64,000 bases of DNA from Thermotoga sp. SG1 (GTDB lineage Bacteria > Thermotogota > Thermotogae > Thermotogales > Thermotogaceae), in contig NZ_LNDD01000005.1 of assembly GCF_002865985.1 (NCBI RefSeq), forward strand, positions 124,001 to 188,000. Direction: 5' to 3'. A program made the position numbers and the translations under genes. Within the stretch, counting starts at the first letter, position 1. Each line of letters begins with the position of its first letter. The notes beneath the pieces were generated by a model that had not been told where the DNA came from, did not search any database, and worked only from the letters and a program-made list of their open reading frames with translations. Positions 27,160 through 36,667 of the stretch are shown here, one piece after another.

Positions 27160-27563
27160 TCGTTCCATACCTCCTCTACATAGATATGTTGTTTTTCGAA
27201 CATCTCTTTTGCGTTCTTATCTTCAAATTCGTGGTCGTATCCTGCAAGGTGAAGTATCCCGTGTATTACAACCTCTATCAGTTCTTTCTCAAAAGTGTTG
27301 TTGTATTCCTTTGCATTCTCCTCAACAACCTCGGGACAGATGTAGATTTCTCCGTAAACTTCCTCGAGGAGAGGAAAGGTAAGCACATCTGTTGGGAAGT
27401 TTTCACCACGGAATTCTCTGTTCATTTCTTTTATTTGATCTTTACTCACGAGTATCACGTTCGTGTTGACGTTTCCTATCTCCTTCTTTACGATTTCGTC
27501 TAATTTTTCACTCAAACTTTTCAAGATCTCTTTTCCTTTTCCTTCACCCAGAATTTTGACCAT
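27114..27563 (-). CDS. ybeY: Endoribonuclease YbeY
   Basis: 149 residues. Zinc-dependent RNase involved in 16S rRNA 3'-end maturation and ribosome quality control. The metal-binding signature VVIHGILHLAGYDHEF has the three histidines, and TDVLTFPLLEEVYGEIYICP is the second conserved block. The T. maritima orthologue is a structural-genomics target. It overlaps the 3' end of the 7TM-HD gene by 20 bases and DUF1015 by 46. YbeY next to PhoH is a very common bacterial pairing. Confidence 0.96.
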   Translation of the reverse strand: MVKILGEGKGKEILKSLSEKLDEIVKKEIGNVNTNVILVSKDQIKEMNREFRGENFPTDVLTFPLLEEVYGEIYICPEVVEENAKEYNNTFEKELIEVVIHGILHLAGYDHEFEDKNAKEMFEKQHIYVEEVWNEWRSSLSGGIGQERT

Positions 27564-28917
27564 CTATTCTTACCACCTTCTGCAATTTTGCCTCTTCTGG
27601 GTATTCTATCCTGGAACTGAATATGTTAACGAGCACCTGTAGAAAGGCGTCTGAGATCTTTTCTAGCTCACTCAGGGTAATACCAGATTCATCGAGTTGC
27701 CTTTCGAAGAAGATGGAGGAAATGACATCCTCCACGCATTCTTTTATCTGAGTAACGGAAGGATTCTTCAAACTTCTGGATGCTGCTTCCACAGAATCAG
27801 CCAGCATTATGATGGCAGCTTCTTTGAACTGTGGTTTTGGTCCCGGGTAGCGAAATTCTTCCTCTGGTATGTCCTCAAACTGCTGTTTGGCTTTGTAGTA
27901 GAAGTACTTCTGTGATCTTGTTCCGTGATGCTGCGGGATGATGAATTCCACGAGCAAAGGAAGGCGATGTTTACGAGCAAGTTCTATTCCGTACTTCACG
28001 TGCTCGTTTAGAACAAGATGGCTCAGAGAAGGTGTTATGTCTTCGTGAGGGTTCTTACCGTCCCTTATGTTCTCTGTGAAAAAGTGGGGCCTTTTCATCT
28101 TACCTATATCGTGATAATAAGCACCAATTCGAGCCAGGACGGGATTTGCGCCTATCTTCTCTGCGGCTGCCTCTGCCAGATTTGCTACGATCACGCTGTG
28201 ATAGTACGTCCCCGGTGCTTTCATGGCAAGCATCTTCAGGAGAGGATGGTTCAGGTTTCCAAATTCGATGAGACCGAGGTTGGAATAAAGACGGCTCGTG
28301 TACTCCACATATGGAAGAATACCTAATACCATCACACCCGAGAGAATCGGATTGAGAAGGGCTGCTAGAAGATCGTACGAGGTGTACTCAATGTTCAAAC
28401 CAAATCTCATGAAGAGGTGAGTTCCTGTAAGTGCCAGTGACGTCAGAGCAGACGATTTCATAACATCGAGTCTTCTGTCAGCGTTTGAAAGGGTTTTTGT
28501 GGCGATCAAAACCGTCAGAAGAAAAGGCATGATCAGATTTATATCGTAATACCATCTGTACATGGAAATGATGGAAAGAAGAACACCACTTGTGAGGGCA
28601 ACCTCAAAATTGAACAGCAGACTCATCAGCGCAACCGGTATGTAGAGTGGGGTCATGAAAGGGCCAATTTCTGGAAGGGAAAATCCTATGAAAACAGTCC
28701 CCAGCAGGATCAAAGAAAGGTGTGTGTAAGTGTAAACCTGGCTGAGAGAGTATTTTCTGAAATGCCTGACGCTTGTTTCTACCAGTGAAAACCAGATTGC
28801 AAGAGTGACAATGCCTTCAGAGATCAAATTCATAGGTTGAAATCCTGTGCGAATATGTGCCATGAACAAAGATAAAAAGATGGTCGCTACTACGGCAAAC
28901 AATCGCTTTCGATTCAT
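27544..28917 (-). CDS. pgpH: 7TM-HD phosphodiesterase, PgpH-like (cyclic-di-AMP)
   Basis: 457 residues. About seven or eight membrane helices (for example LFAVVATIFLSLFMAHI and VMVLGILPYVEYTSRL), then a cytoplasmic HD domain: GTYYHSVIVANLAEAAAEK, RIGAYYHDIGKMKRPHFF with the HD pair, and IIPQHHGTRSQKYFYYKAK. This is the domain of PgpH, which hydrolyses c-di-AMP. The family's large extracellular domain after the first helix (total about 700 residues in Bacillus) is missing. It starts inside the phoH stop. Enzyme activity is inferred from the family. Confidence 0.88.
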   Translation of the reverse strand: MNRKRLFAVVATIFLSLFMAHIRTGFQPMNLISEGIVTLAIWFSLVETSVRHFRKYSLSQVYTYTHLSLILLGTVFIGFSLPEIGPFMTPLYIPVALMSLLFNFEVALTSGVLLSIISMYRWYYDINLIMPFLLTVLIATKTLSNADRRLDVMKSSALTSLALTGTHLFMRFGLNIEYTSYDLLAALLNPILSGVMVLGILPYVEYTSRLYSNLGLIEFGNLNHPLLKMLAMKAPGTYYHSVIVANLAEAAAEKIGANPVLARIGAYYHDIGKMKRPHFFTENIRDGKNPHEDITPSLSHLVLNEHVKYGIELARKHRLPLLVEFIIPQHHGTRSQKYFYYKAKQQFEDIPEEEFRYPGPKPQFKEAAIIMLADSVEAASRSLKNPSVTQIKECVEDVISSIFFERQLDESGITLSELEKISDAFLQVLVNIFSSRIEYPEEAKLQKVVRIDGQNSG

Positions 28918-29882
28918 GACTTTCTCGACCTTTCGTATTCTTCGTAGGCTTTTATGATCTTCTTCACGAGAGGATGTCTCACAACATCACTTTCATCAAG
29001 ATACACAAATTCTATTCCAGGTATGCCCTTCAGTATCTTCTGACACTCTATTAGACCGGATTTCCCTTCTTCTATATCAACCTGTGTGATATCGCCGGTC
29101 ACAACCGCCTTTGAATTGAACCCGAGCCTGGTCAGAAACATCTTCATCTGCTGATAAGTGGTGTTCTGCGCTTCATCCAGAATTATGAAGGAGTTGTTCA
29201 ATGTACGCCCTCTCATGTAGGCAAGTGGCACGATTTCTATGATTCCCCTTTCACGATAACTGTTGAATTTATCTGGAGAAGTGATGTCAATTATGGCATC
29301 GTACAGAGGCCTCAGGTAGGGCTCTACTTTTTCTGTCAAATCTCCTGGTAAGAATCCTAACTTTTCTCCTGCTTCAACCGCTGGCCTTGTCAGAACAATT
29401 CTGTTCACTTTACCCATTTTCAGGTAATCAAGAGCGATAGCCACTGCCAGGTACGTTTTCCCTGTACCAGCTGGTCCTATCACGAAAACCAGGTCGTTTT
29501 TCTCGACAGCTTCTAGATACCTTTTTTGGCCCAAAGTTTTGGGTTTTACCTTTCTTCCAAGAACAGGGCCTCCGTTGTTTTTCGAGTAAACATCCTTCAC
29601 ACTTTCCGCGTTTGAAACCTTTTCCACTAAATACTCGAATTCGGTCCAGTCCAGTAAATGTCCGTCTCTTGTTATGGATATGATCTCGTCCAGGACGCGG
29701 TGTGCTGCTTCTACACTCCTTTCGTCTGAACCTTTTATGAGAATTTCACTACCTCGGACTGCGAGATCCACGTTGAACGTTTTCCTGAGGTATCTTGCTC
29801 TTTTATCGTACTGACCGAATATCTCCAACACGCCCACATCTTCGGGAATCCTGACTTTCCTAACAGTGATCGTGGTTCCCAC
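28914..29882 (-). CDS. phoH: PhoH-like ATPase
   Basis: 322 residues. An N-terminal KH-like segment (FNVDLAVRGSEILIKGSDER) and an ATPase core with FVIGPAGTGKTYLAVAIAL (Walker A) and NSFIILDEAQNTTYQQM (Walker B, DEAQ), then TGDITQVDI. Proteins of this type are thought to act on RNA with YbeY. The annotated GTG start overlaps its own SD site (GGAGG); codons ACG 29873 or ATC 29870 fit the spacing better; see findings. First gene of a six-gene - strand run to rsmB. Confidence 0.93.
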   Translation of the reverse strand: MGTTITVRKVRIPEDVGVLEIFGQYDKRARYLRKTFNVDLAVRGSEILIKGSDERSVEAAHRVLDEIISITRDGHLLDWTEFEYLVEKVSNAESVKDVYSKNNGGPVLGRKVKPKTLGQKRYLEAVEKNDLVFVIGPAGTGKTYLAVAIALDYLKMGKVNRIVLTRPAVEAGEKLGFLPGDLTEKVEPYLRPLYDAIIDITSPDKFNSYRERGIIEIVPLAYMRGRTLNNSFIILDEAQNTTYQQMKMFLTRLGFNSKAVVTGDITQVDIEEGKSGLIECQKILKGIPGIEFVYLDESDVVRHPLVKKIIKAYEEYERSRKS

Positions 29883-29911
29883 CTCCAGACCTGTTATACT
29901 TTTTCAAGGAA

Positions 29912-29917
29912 ATTATA
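29912..29917 (-). promoter_or_regulatory. Possible -10 box of the phoH run
   Basis: A TATAAT on the - strand, about 30 bases before the phoH start, in the 50-base gap between divergent phoH and the DUF1893 gene. No good -35 is 16-18 bases upstream, so this is tentative. It is the only gap before the six contiguous genes. Confidence 0.4.
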
Positions 29918-29941
29918 CTACACATCAGGAGAGTGAAAGTT

Positions 29942-30361
29942 GTGAAAGATACTGTTGAAAGAGCAAAAAAACTCATCGAGGAAAGAGGTTTGAGTTTGAT
30001 CGTGATAAGAGACGATCAGGCGATCTTTGAAAGCACAGAAAGCGGTTTGAAACCCCTTGTTAAGGTTTATACGATCTTAAAAGATCTGTCTGGATGTGTG
30101 GTGGTGGACAGACTCGTCGGAAGGGCAGCAGCCTTCTTTTTTGTGGAAATGAGGCCTTCTTTCGTTCACGCCTTTGTCATCAGTGAAGGTGCCATCGGTC
30201 TGTTGAACAAACACGGTGTGAAGTTTTCCTATGAAGAGGAAGTACCTTTTGTGTTATCAAGGAATGGAAAAAACATGTGTCCCTTTGAGAAAATGCTCCT
30301 GGATGTGAATGATCCGAAAGAAGCCATAGAAAGAATTCTCTCAAAGTTCACCTTATCTTAA
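29942..30361 (+). CDS. DUF1893 family protein
   Basis: About 139 residues. Recognisable as the DUF1893 family, whose T. maritima member has a deaminase-like fold in a structural-genomics entry: RGLSLIVIRDDQAIFESTES, then LSGCVVVDRLVGRAAAFFFV, AFVISEGAIGLLNKHGVKFSYEE and NGKNMCPFEKMLLDVNDPKE. The two conserved cysteines and DRLVGRAAA resemble zinc deaminase sequences, but the usual H/C-A-E catalytic motif is not obvious. GTG 29942 is 10 bases after AGGAG; GTG 29933 is nearer but only 1 base from it. Activity is unknown. Confidence 0.85.
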   Translation: MKDTVERAKKLIEERGLSLIVIRDDQAIFESTESGLKPLVKVYTILKDLSGCVVVDRLVGRAAAFFFVEMRPSFVHAFVISEGAIGLLNKHGVKFSYEEEVPFVLSRNGKNMCPFEKMLLDVNDPKEAIERILSKFTLS

Positions 30362-30408
30362 ACAAACCCTCAAGCTACTTGTGGTAAATTGTTCAGAGGT
30401 CTCTTGTG

Positions 30409-30437
30409 TTGACAATCTTCTGTTTGAAGAGTAAAAT
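30409..30437 (+). promoter_or_regulatory. Strong promoter of the str-S10-spc-alpha cluster
   Basis: TTGACA (30409-30414, consensus), a 17-base spacer and TAAAAT (30432-30437). It lies about 35 bases upstream of rpsL and is the best sigma-A-type promoter in the window. No comparable promoter is seen inside the next 19 kb of tightly spaced genes. Confidence 0.9.
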
Positions 30438-30479
30438 AAAACCCTGGCTTGGTCTGAACGAAAGGAAGGGAGGATGAAG

Positions 30480-30863
30480 ATGCCGACCATTAATCAATTG
30501 ATCAGGCATGGAAGGAAGCCTAAAAAGAAGAAATCTAAAGCTCCTGCTCTTCAAGGAAACCCTCAAAAACGAGGTGTCTGTATAAAGGTTTCCACCATGA
30601 CCCCGAAGAAGCCGAACTCTGCTCTCAGAAAGATTGCTAGGGTAAGGCTTTCTAACGGTATAGAAGTCACAGCATACATACCTGGTATAGGCCACAATCT
30701 TCAGGAACACTCGGTGGTCCTCGTAAGAGGCGGAAGGGTGAAGGACCTTCCTGGTGTCAGGTACAAGATCATAAGAGGTGCCCTGGATGCGGCTGGAGTT
30801 GAAGGAAGAAGGCAGTCCAGGAGTAAATACGGTGCCAAGAGGCCCAAGGACCAAAAAAAGTGA
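30480..30863 (+). CDS. rpsL: 30S ribosomal protein S12
   Basis: 127 residues from ATG 30480, 6 bases after GGGAGG; ATG 30474 is too close. [20 protein letters not shown] is the usual S12 start, and [20 protein letters not shown] with [20 protein letters not shown] covers the decoding-centre loops. The streptomycin-relevant lysines in PKKPNSA and GRVKDLPG are the wild-type residues. First gene of the str part of the cluster. Confidence 0.98.
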   Translation: MPTINQLIRHGRKPKKKKSKAPALQGNPQKRGVCIKVSTMTPKKPNSALRKIARVRLSNGIEVTAYIPGIGHNLQEHSVVLVRGGRVKDLPGVRYKIIRGALDAAGVEGRRQSRSKYGAKRPKDQKK

Positions 30864-30874
30864 GGTGACTGCGG

Positions 30875-31342
30875 GTGCGTAGAAGAAGAGCTGAAAGAAG
30901 ACAAATACCGCCTGATCCAGTTTATGGAGATGTTCTGGTAGCAAAGCTGATAAACAAAGTGATGTGGGATGGAAAAAAGACGATCGCCCAGAAGATCGTC
31001 TACGGTGCTTTCGATATCATCAAGGAGAAGATGAAGAAAGATCCTCTTGAAGTCTTCAGACAGGCTGTGGAGAACGTAAAGCCCGTCCTTGAGGTGAGAC
31101 CAAGAAGGGTTGGAGGTGCAACGTATCAGGTTCCCATTGAGGTTCAGGAACCAAGAAGAACCTCTCTTGCTATAAGATGGATAGTTGAGGCTGCAAGAGC
31201 TAAGAAAGGACGCCCTATGAAAGAAAAACTGGCTGAGGAGATAATGGCAGCCTACAACAACACGGGTACGGCCATCAAGAAAAAGGAAGACACCCACAGG
31301 ATGGCAGAAGCAAACAGGGCCTTTGCACATTACAGGTGGTGA
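30875..31342 (+). CDS. rpsG: 30S ribosomal protein S7
   Basis: 155 residues with a GTG start. Primary 16S rRNA binder of the 30S head. [20 protein letters not shown] opens the protein, followed by [20 protein letters not shown] and a C-terminal [14 protein letters not shown]. It sits between S12 and EF-G as in most bacteria. Confidence 0.98.
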   Translation: MRRRRAERRQIPPDPVYGDVLVAKLINKVMWDGKKTIAQKIVYGAFDIIKEKMKKDPLEVFRQAVENVKPVLEVRPRRVGGATYQVPIEVQEPRRTSLAIRWIVEAARAKKGRPMKEKLAEEIMAAYNNTGTAIKKKEDTHRMAEANRAFAHYRW

Positions 31343-31346
31343 GAGT

Positions 31347-33434
31347 ATGCAGAGTGTAGAAGCGAGGTATGTTGACCTGGATAAGATTAGGAACATCGGT
31401 ATAATGGCTCATATCGATGCCGGAAAGACGACCACAACGGAAAGAATCCTTTACTACACAGGAAGAAAACACTTCATAGGAGATGTGGATGAAGGAACAG
31501 CAACCACAGACTGGATGCCCCAGGAGAAGGAAAGGGGCATTACGATACAGTCCGCCGCTACAACGTGCTTCTGGAAGGGATACAGGATCAACATAATCGA
31601 TACACCCGGGCACGTTGACTTCACGGCTGAGGTTGAGAGGGCACTTAGAGTGCTCGATGGAGCGGTTGCCGTTTTCGATGCAACGGCAGGTGTCGAGCCA
31701 CAATCAGAAACCGTCTGGAGGCAGGCAGATAAATACAACGTTCCCAGAATAGCCTTCATGAACAAGATGGACAAGGTCGGTGCAGATTTTTACATGGCAG
31801 TCGAAACACTTATTACAAAACTCAAAGCCAATCCCATACCTATTCAGATGCCGATCGGGAGTGAAAAGGACTTCCAGGGAGTAATAGATCTTATAAAGAT
31901 GAAAGCGCTCTACTGGACCAGCGAGGATGGTTCTGTGTACGAAGAAAGAGAAATTCCGAACGAGTTGAGAGAAGAAGCAGAACTCAGAAGAGAAGAGATG
32001 CTGGAAAAACTGGCAGAACTGGATGAAGCGATACTCGAGAAATACCTCGAGGGAGAGGAAATCACCGAGGAGGAAATCAAGAAAGTTCTGAGGAAAGCCA
32101 CCATAGAGAATAGAGCGGTTCCCGTCCTGTGTGGAGCGGCGAAAATGAACAAGGGAATACAGCCATTGCTGGATGCCGTAATAGACTATCTCCCGTCTCC
32201 TCTGGATCTTCCTCCTGTTAAGGGATGGAGACTCTCAGATGGCGAGGTCGTCTACAGGAAACCAGACGAGAACGAACCGTTCACAGCCCTTGTTTTCAAA
32301 GTTCAGGTGGATCCGTACATAGGAAAACTGGTGTACTTCAGGGTTTACTCTGGAAGGCTGGAAAAAGGAAGCTACGTCTACAACTCCACCAAGGGTCAGA
32401 GAGAGAGAATCTCAAGAATCGTTTTCATGCACGCAGACAAGCGCGAAGAGGTTGATTATGTAAGACCCGGTGATATAGCCGCAGGAGTTGGATTGAAAGT
32501 GTCTCAGACGGGAGACACTCTTTGTGATGAGAAAGAGCCAATCGTCCTGGAAAAGATCGACTTCCCAGAACCAGTCATATCTCTTGCCATTGAACCGGCG
32601 ACGAAGAGCGATGAGGAAAAACTGGTGAAGGCACTCCTGGCACTGTCTGAAGAGGATCCTACTCTTCAGGTGAAGGTGGACAAAGAAACTGGCGAGACGA
32701 TCATCTCCGGTATGGGTGAACTCCATCTTGAAATAATCGTCGACAGATTGAAGAGAGAGTTCGGCGTGAACGTCAGAGTTGGTCAACCTCAGGTTGCCTA
32801 CAGAGAGACCATCAAAAAAGCCGCTGAAGCAGAAGGAAAGTACATCAGGCAAACCGGTGGTAGAGGCCAGTACGGTCATGTGATACTCAGGATAGAGCCT
32901 ATTCCAGAAGAGGAAGGTAAAAACTTCGAATTCATCGATAAAACCGTTGGTGGTGTGATACCAAAAGAGTTCATGCCGGCCATAGAAGCGGGAATCAAAG
33001 AAGCAATGATGTCCGGTCTTCTTGCTGGCTATCCTGTCGTGAGAATAAGAGCGACTGTGCTCGACGGATCGTACCACGAAGTAGATTCTTCAGAGATGGC
33101 GTTCAAAATTGCAGCCTCTCTGGCGTTCAAGGAAGCAATGAAGAAGGCACAGCCAGTTCTTCTTGAGCCGATCATGAAGCTGGAGATCACAACTCCAGAA
33201 GAGTACATGGGCAACATCATTGCCGATCTCAATTCCAGAAGGGCAAAGGTGGAATCTCTCGAAACAAGAGGCCATTTGAAAGTCATAGTGGCAAAGGTCC
33301 CACTCTCTGAAACGTTTGGATATGCTACAACACTGAGATCTCTGAGTCAGGGAAGAGCAAGTTACATCATGCAGTTCTCTCACTATCAAGAGGTTCCGGA
33401 GAAAATCGCCGAGAAGATCATTAAAGTTGTTTAA
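31347..33434 (+). CDS. fusA: Elongation factor G
   Basis: 695 residues. Translocation GTPase. G1 [20 protein letters not shown]2 [10 protein letters not shown]3 [16 protein letters not shown] and G4 [10 protein letters not shown] are present, followed by domains II to V ending in the ribosome-contacting [23 protein letters not shown] 31347 ([20 protein letters not shown]) follows the S7 stop by 4 bases; the open frame upstream overlaps S7 and is not used. Confidence 0.98.
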   Translation: MQSVEARYVDLDKIRNIGIMAHIDAGKTTTTERILYYTGRKHFIGDVDEGTATTDWMPQEKERGITIQSAATTCFWKGYRINIIDTPGHVDFTAEVERALRVLDGAVAVFDATAGVEPQSETVWRQADKYNVPRIAFMNKMDKVGADFYMAVETLITKLKANPIPIQMPIGSEKDFQGVIDLIKMKALYWTSEDGSVYEEREIPNELREEAELRREEMLEKLAELDEAILEKYLEGEEITEEEIKKVLRKATIENRAVPVLCGAAKMNKGIQPLLDAVIDYLPSPLDLPPVKGWRLSDGEVVYRKPDENEPFTALVFKVQVDPYIGKLVYFRVYSGRLEKGSYVYNSTKGQRERISRIVFMHADKREEVDYVRPGDIAAGVGLKVSQTGDTLCDEKEPIVLEKIDFPEPVISLAIEPATKSDEEKLVKALLALSEEDPTLQVKVDKETGETIISGMGELHLEIIVDRLKREFGVNVRVGQPQVAYRETIKKAAEAEGKYIRQTGGRGQYGHVILRIEPIPEEEGKNFEFIDKTVGGVIPKEFMPAIEAGIKEAMMSGLLAGYPVVRIRATVLDGSYHEVDSSEMAFKIAASLAFKEAMKKAQPVLLEPIMKLEITTPEEYMGNIIADLNSRRAKVESLETRGHLKVIVAKVPLSETFGYATTLRSLSQGRASYIMQFSHYQEVPEKIAEKIIKVV

Positions 33435-33445
33435 GGAGGGAGAAC

Positions 33446-34648
33446 ATGGCAAAGGAAAAGTTTGTAAGAGCAAAACCCCATGTTAATGTTGGAACCATCG
33501 GGCATATCGACCACGGAAAATCCACACTGACGGCCGCTATAACAAAGTACCTTTCTCTGAAAGGGCTTGCGAAATACGTGCCTTACGATCAGATCGACAA
33601 GGCTCCTGAGGAGAAGGCAAGAGGTATCACCATCAACATCACGCACGTTGAGTACGAAACCGAGAAAAGACACTACGCCCACATCGACTGTCCCGGACAC
33701 GCTGACTACATTAAGAACATGATCACCGGTGCTGCTCAGATGGATGGAGCCATACTCGTTGTTGCTGCAACGGATGGACCCATGCCCCAGACAAGAGAAC
33801 ACGTGCTTCTTGCGAGACAGGTTGAAGTTCCTTACATGATCGTTTTCATCAACAAAACAGATATGGTTGACGATCCTGAGCTTATCGAACTCGTTGAGAT
33901 GGAAGTGAGAGATCTTCTGAGTCAGTACGAATACCCCGGTGACGAAGTGCCCGTTATAAAAGGATCTGCCTTGAAGGCCATTGAAGCTCCAGACGATCCG
34001 AATCATGAAGCATACAAACCCATTCGGGAGCTGCTCGATGCTATGGACAGCTACATCCCAGATCCTCAGAGGGAAGTTGACAAACCGTTCCTCATGCCCA
34101 TCGAAGATGTTTTCTCCATCACAGGAAGAGGAACGGTTGTCACTGGAAGAATCGAAAGAGGAAGAATCAGACCTGGTGACGAGGTTGAGATCATAGGACT
34201 CAGTTATGAAATCAGAAAGACAGTCGTCACAAGTGTTGAGATGTTCAGAAAAGAACTCGATGAAGGTATCGCTGGTGACAACGTGGGATGTCTGCTCAGG
34301 GGAATCGACAAAGACGAAGTCGAAAGAGGTCAGGTTCTTGCAGCTCCTGGTAGCATTAAACCCCACAAGAGGTTCAAAGCAGAGGTCTACGTTCTGAAGA
34401 AAGAGGAAGGTGGAAGACACACACCGTTTACAAAGGGTTACAAACCTCAGTTCTACATAAGAACGGCTGACGTTACTGGTGAAATCGTGGGACTTCCGGA
34501 AGGAGTCGAAATGGTCATGCCTGGAGACCACGTCGAGATGGAAATAGAGCTCATCTACCCCGTTGCTATTGAGAAAGGTCAGAGATTCGCTATAAGAGAA
34601 GGCGGAAGAACAGTTGGAGCTGGCGTTGTCACAGAAGTTATCGAGTGA
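33446..34648 (+). CDS. tuf: Elongation factor Tu
   Basis: 400 residues, the only tuf in the window. Delivers aminoacyl-tRNA to the ribosome. [20 protein letters not shown] (G1), [13 protein letters not shown] (effector), [20 protein letters not shown] (G3) and NKTDMVDD (G4) are present, followed by the two beta-barrel domains. Compared with T. maritima EF-Tu as I remember it there are about a dozen substitutions (for example AKYVPYDQ near residue 42), which argues for another species or lineage. Confidence 0.98.
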   Translation: MAKEKFVRAKPHVNVGTIGHIDHGKSTLTAAITKYLSLKGLAKYVPYDQIDKAPEEKARGITINITHVEYETEKRHYAHIDCPGHADYIKNMITGAAQMDGAILVVAATDGPMPQTREHVLLARQVEVPYMIVFINKTDMVDDPELIELVEMEVRDLLSQYEYPGDEVPVIKGSALKAIEAPDDPNHEAYKPIRELLDAMDSYIPDPQREVDKPFLMPIEDVFSITGRGTVVTGRIERGRIRPGDEVEIIGLSYEIRKTVVTSVEMFRKELDEGIAGDNVGCLLRGIDKDEVERGQVLAAPGSIKPHKRFKAEVYVLKKEEGGRHTPFTKGYKPQFYIRTADVTGEIVGLPEGVEMVMPGDHVEMEIELIYPVAIEKGQRFAIREGGRTVGAGVVTEVIE

Positions 34649-34691
34649 GGGGGAGTTGTTCTCCCCCTCCTTCTTGAGAGAAGAGGGAGGG
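34647..34691 (+). promoter_or_regulatory. Two mutually exclusive hairpins between tuf and rpsJ
   Basis: Hairpin 1 is GAGGGGGAG (34647-34655), loop TTGTT, CTCCCCCTC (34661-34669), nine perfect pairs that include the end of the tuf stop codon. Hairpin 2 is CCCTCCTTCTT (34665-34675), loop GAGAG, AAGAGGGAGGG (34681-34691), eleven pairs with one G-U. They share 34665-34669, so only one can form. Hairpin 2 buries GGGAGGG, the SD site of rpsJ, and hairpin 1 frees it. There is no T run, so neither looks like a terminator. Confidence 0.6.
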
Positions 34692-34701
34692 TGCTTAGAA
34701 T

Positions 34702-35010
34702 ATGCCTGGACAGAGGATAAGGATAAAACTCAAAGCCTATGACCACGAACTGCTAGACGGGTCGGCAAAAAAGATCGTTGAGGTTGCAAAATCAACGAAT
34801 TCCAAAGTGTCCGGTCCAATTCCTCTCCCAACGGAGCGGACGCTTTACTGTGTGTTGAGATCTCCTATGAAGCACAAAGACTCCAGAGAACATTTTGAGA
34901 AGAGAGTACACAAGAGACTCATAGACATTATAGATCCGTCTCCAAAAACCATTGATGCCCTGATGAGGATAAACCTCCCAGCAGGTGTCGACGTTGAGAT
35001 CAAACTGTAA
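34702..35010 (+). CDS. rpsJ: 30S ribosomal protein S10
   Basis: 102 residues. Binds the 30S head and NusB in antitermination. [20 protein letters not shown] and [18 protein letters not shown] are standard S10 blocks, ending with the [13 protein letters not shown] strand. The SD GGGAGGG is 10 bases upstream and lies within the alternative hairpin described above. First gene of the S10 part of the cluster. Confidence 0.98.
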   Translation: MPGQRIRIKLKAYDHELLDGSAKKIVEVAKSTNSKVSGPIPLPTERTLYCVLRSPMKHKDSREHFEKRVHKRLIDIIDPSPKTIDALMRINLPAGVDVEIKL

Positions 35011-35028
35011 TCCCTGGAGGTGTCTTTG

Positions 35029-35652
35029 ATGAAGATGATAATAGGAAGAAAAATCGGTATGACAAGGGTTTTTATTGGTAATGAAGCGGTCCCGGTTACC
35101 GTCATAAAAGCCGGGCCCTGTGTTGTCGTGCAGAAGAAAACGGTTGAAACGGACGGTTACAACGCCGTACAACTTGGATTTGAGAAAGCAAAAAAAGTGA
35201 ACAAGCCCCTTGCTGGTCACTTCAAAAAATTCGGTGTTGAACCGATGAGAGTACTCAGAGAATTCAGGGTGGACAACCCCGACGAGTACGAACCTGGTCA
35301 GGTTATAAAGGTTGATATATTCGAAAAAGGCGAATACGTGGATGTCACTGGTTGGTCCAAAGGAAGAGGATTCGCAGGAGCAATGAAAAGATGGGGGTTC
35401 AGTGGAGGTCCAAAAAGCCATGGTTCCAAATTCCATAGAGAACTCGGATCCGTAGGTCAGCACACCGAACCTGCGAGGATATGGAAAGGCAAAAAGATGC
35501 CGGGAAGATATGGGAATGAAAGGGTAACTGTTAGAAACCTGCAGGTTGTAGATGTCGATCCAGAAAACGATCTGATAGCGGTCAAAGGTGGTGTCCCTGG
35601 AGCGAGGGGCGGGCTCGTTTTGATCAGGAGCGCCAAGGCCCCGAAAAAGTAA
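35029..35652 (+). CDS. rplC: 50S ribosomal protein L3
   Basis: 207 residues from ATG 35029, 6 bases after TGGAGGTG; GTG 35020 and TTG 35026 are too close to the [22 protein letters not shown] starts the protein, [20 protein letters not shown] and [20 protein letters not shown] form the loop reaching the peptidyl-transferase centre. Early 50S assembly protein. Confidence 0.98.
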   Translation: MKMIIGRKIGMTRVFIGNEAVPVTVIKAGPCVVVQKKTVETDGYNAVQLGFEKAKKVNKPLAGHFKKFGVEPMRVLREFRVDNPDEYEPGQVIKVDIFEKGEYVDVTGWSKGRGFAGAMKRWGFSGGPKSHGSKFHRELGSVGQHTEPARIWKGKKMPGRYGNERVTVRNLQVVDVDPENDLIAVKGGVPGARGGLVLIRSAKAPKK

Positions 35653-35672
35653 CAGTGGAGGAGGAATAGAAA

Positions 35673-36380
35673 ATGGCTCAGGTGGATCTTCTCAATGTGA
35701 AGGGAGAAAAAGTTGGTAGCCTTGAGATCAGTGATTTTGTTTTCAACATCGATCCTAACTACGATGTGATGTGGCGATACGTAGACATGCAGCTCTCCAA
35801 CAGAAGAGCGGGCACCGCTTCCACAAAGACAAGAGGAGAGGTTTCCGGAGGCGGTCGAAAACCCTGGCCACAGAAACACACGGGAAGAGCCAGACACGGA
35901 TCCATAAGATCTCCTATCTGGAGACACGGAGGAGTTGCCCACGGTCCAAAGCCCAGAGACTGGAGTAAGAAACTCAATAAGAAGATGAAGAGACTCGCTC
36001 TCCGTTCCGCACTGTCTGTCAAGTACAGAGAAAACAAACTTCTGGTGCTCGAAGATCTAAAACTTGAAATACCAAAAACAAAATCCCTGAAGGAAATCCT
36101 TCAGAACCTCAACCTTGCTGACAAGAAAGCGTTGATCGTTTTACCTTGGAAAGAAGAGGGTTATGTCAATGTGAAACTCTCTGGAAAGAATCTTCCAAAC
36201 GTAAAGGTGATAATAGCGGACAACCCCAACAACAGTAAAAATGGTGAGAAAGCCGTAAGGATAGATGGTCTTAACGTTTTCGACATGCTCAAGTATGACT
36301 ATCTGATCCTCACCAGGGATATGGTTGCTAAGATAGAGGAGGTGCTCGGAAATGAAGCAAGAAAAGCTCTCACTGCATGA
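35673..36380 (+). CDS. rplD: 50S ribosomal protein L4
   Basis: 235 residues. Lines the exit tunnel; in E. coli it also represses its own operon. [20 protein letters not shown] and [20 protein letters not shown] form the extended tunnel loop. The C-terminal domain ([20 protein letters not shown]) is present. Its last 29 bases overlap rplW. Confidence 0.97.
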   Translation: MAQVDLLNVKGEKVGSLEISDFVFNIDPNYDVMWRYVDMQLSNRRAGTASTKTRGEVSGGGRKPWPQKHTGRARHGSIRSPIWRHGGVAHGPKPRDWSKKLNKKMKRLALRSALSVKYRENKLLVLEDLKLEIPKTKSLKEILQNLNLADKKALIVLPWKEEGYVNVKLSGKNLPNVKVIIADNPNNSKNGEKAVRIDGLNVFDMLKYDYLILTRDMVAKIEEVLGNEARKALTA

Positions 36381-36654
36381 TGTGCTGGTCAGACCCATAA
36401 TCACAGAAAAGGCTCTCAGACTTCGCGAGCAGAGGAAATATGTCTTTGAGGTGAACCCTCTTGCGAACAAAAACCAGATAAAAGAGGCCGTGGAGAAGAT
36501 ATTCAACGTCAAAGTGGAGAAGGTCAACGTCATCAACATGAAGCCCAAACCGAAGAGAAGGGGAATATTCGAAGGAAAGACCCGCAGTTGGAAGAAAGCG
36601 GTGGTAACTCTCAAAGAAGGCTATACCATTAAAGAACTGGAAGGCGAACACTGA
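36352..36654 (+). CDS. rplW: 50S ribosomal protein L23
   Basis: 100 residues. Located at the tunnel exit, docking site for trigger factor and [23 protein letters not shown] and [20 protein letters not shown] are typical, with the loop [20 protein letters not shown]. It starts inside rplD, so translation is likely coupled. Confidence 0.97.
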   Translation: MKQEKLSLHDVLVRPIITEKALRLREQRKYVFEVNPLANKNQIKEAVEKIFNVKVEKVNVINMKPKPKRRGIFEGKTRSWKKAVVTLKEGYTIKELEGEH

Positions 36655-36667
36655 GAGGGGTGAAGTT

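Noticed and set aside
33431-34531. 366-codon - strand frame opposite tuf, and similar ones opposite fusA, nusA, secY and rpsK
   Set aside because: Antisense shadows of highly conserved genes caused by codon bias; no SD and no family resemblance.
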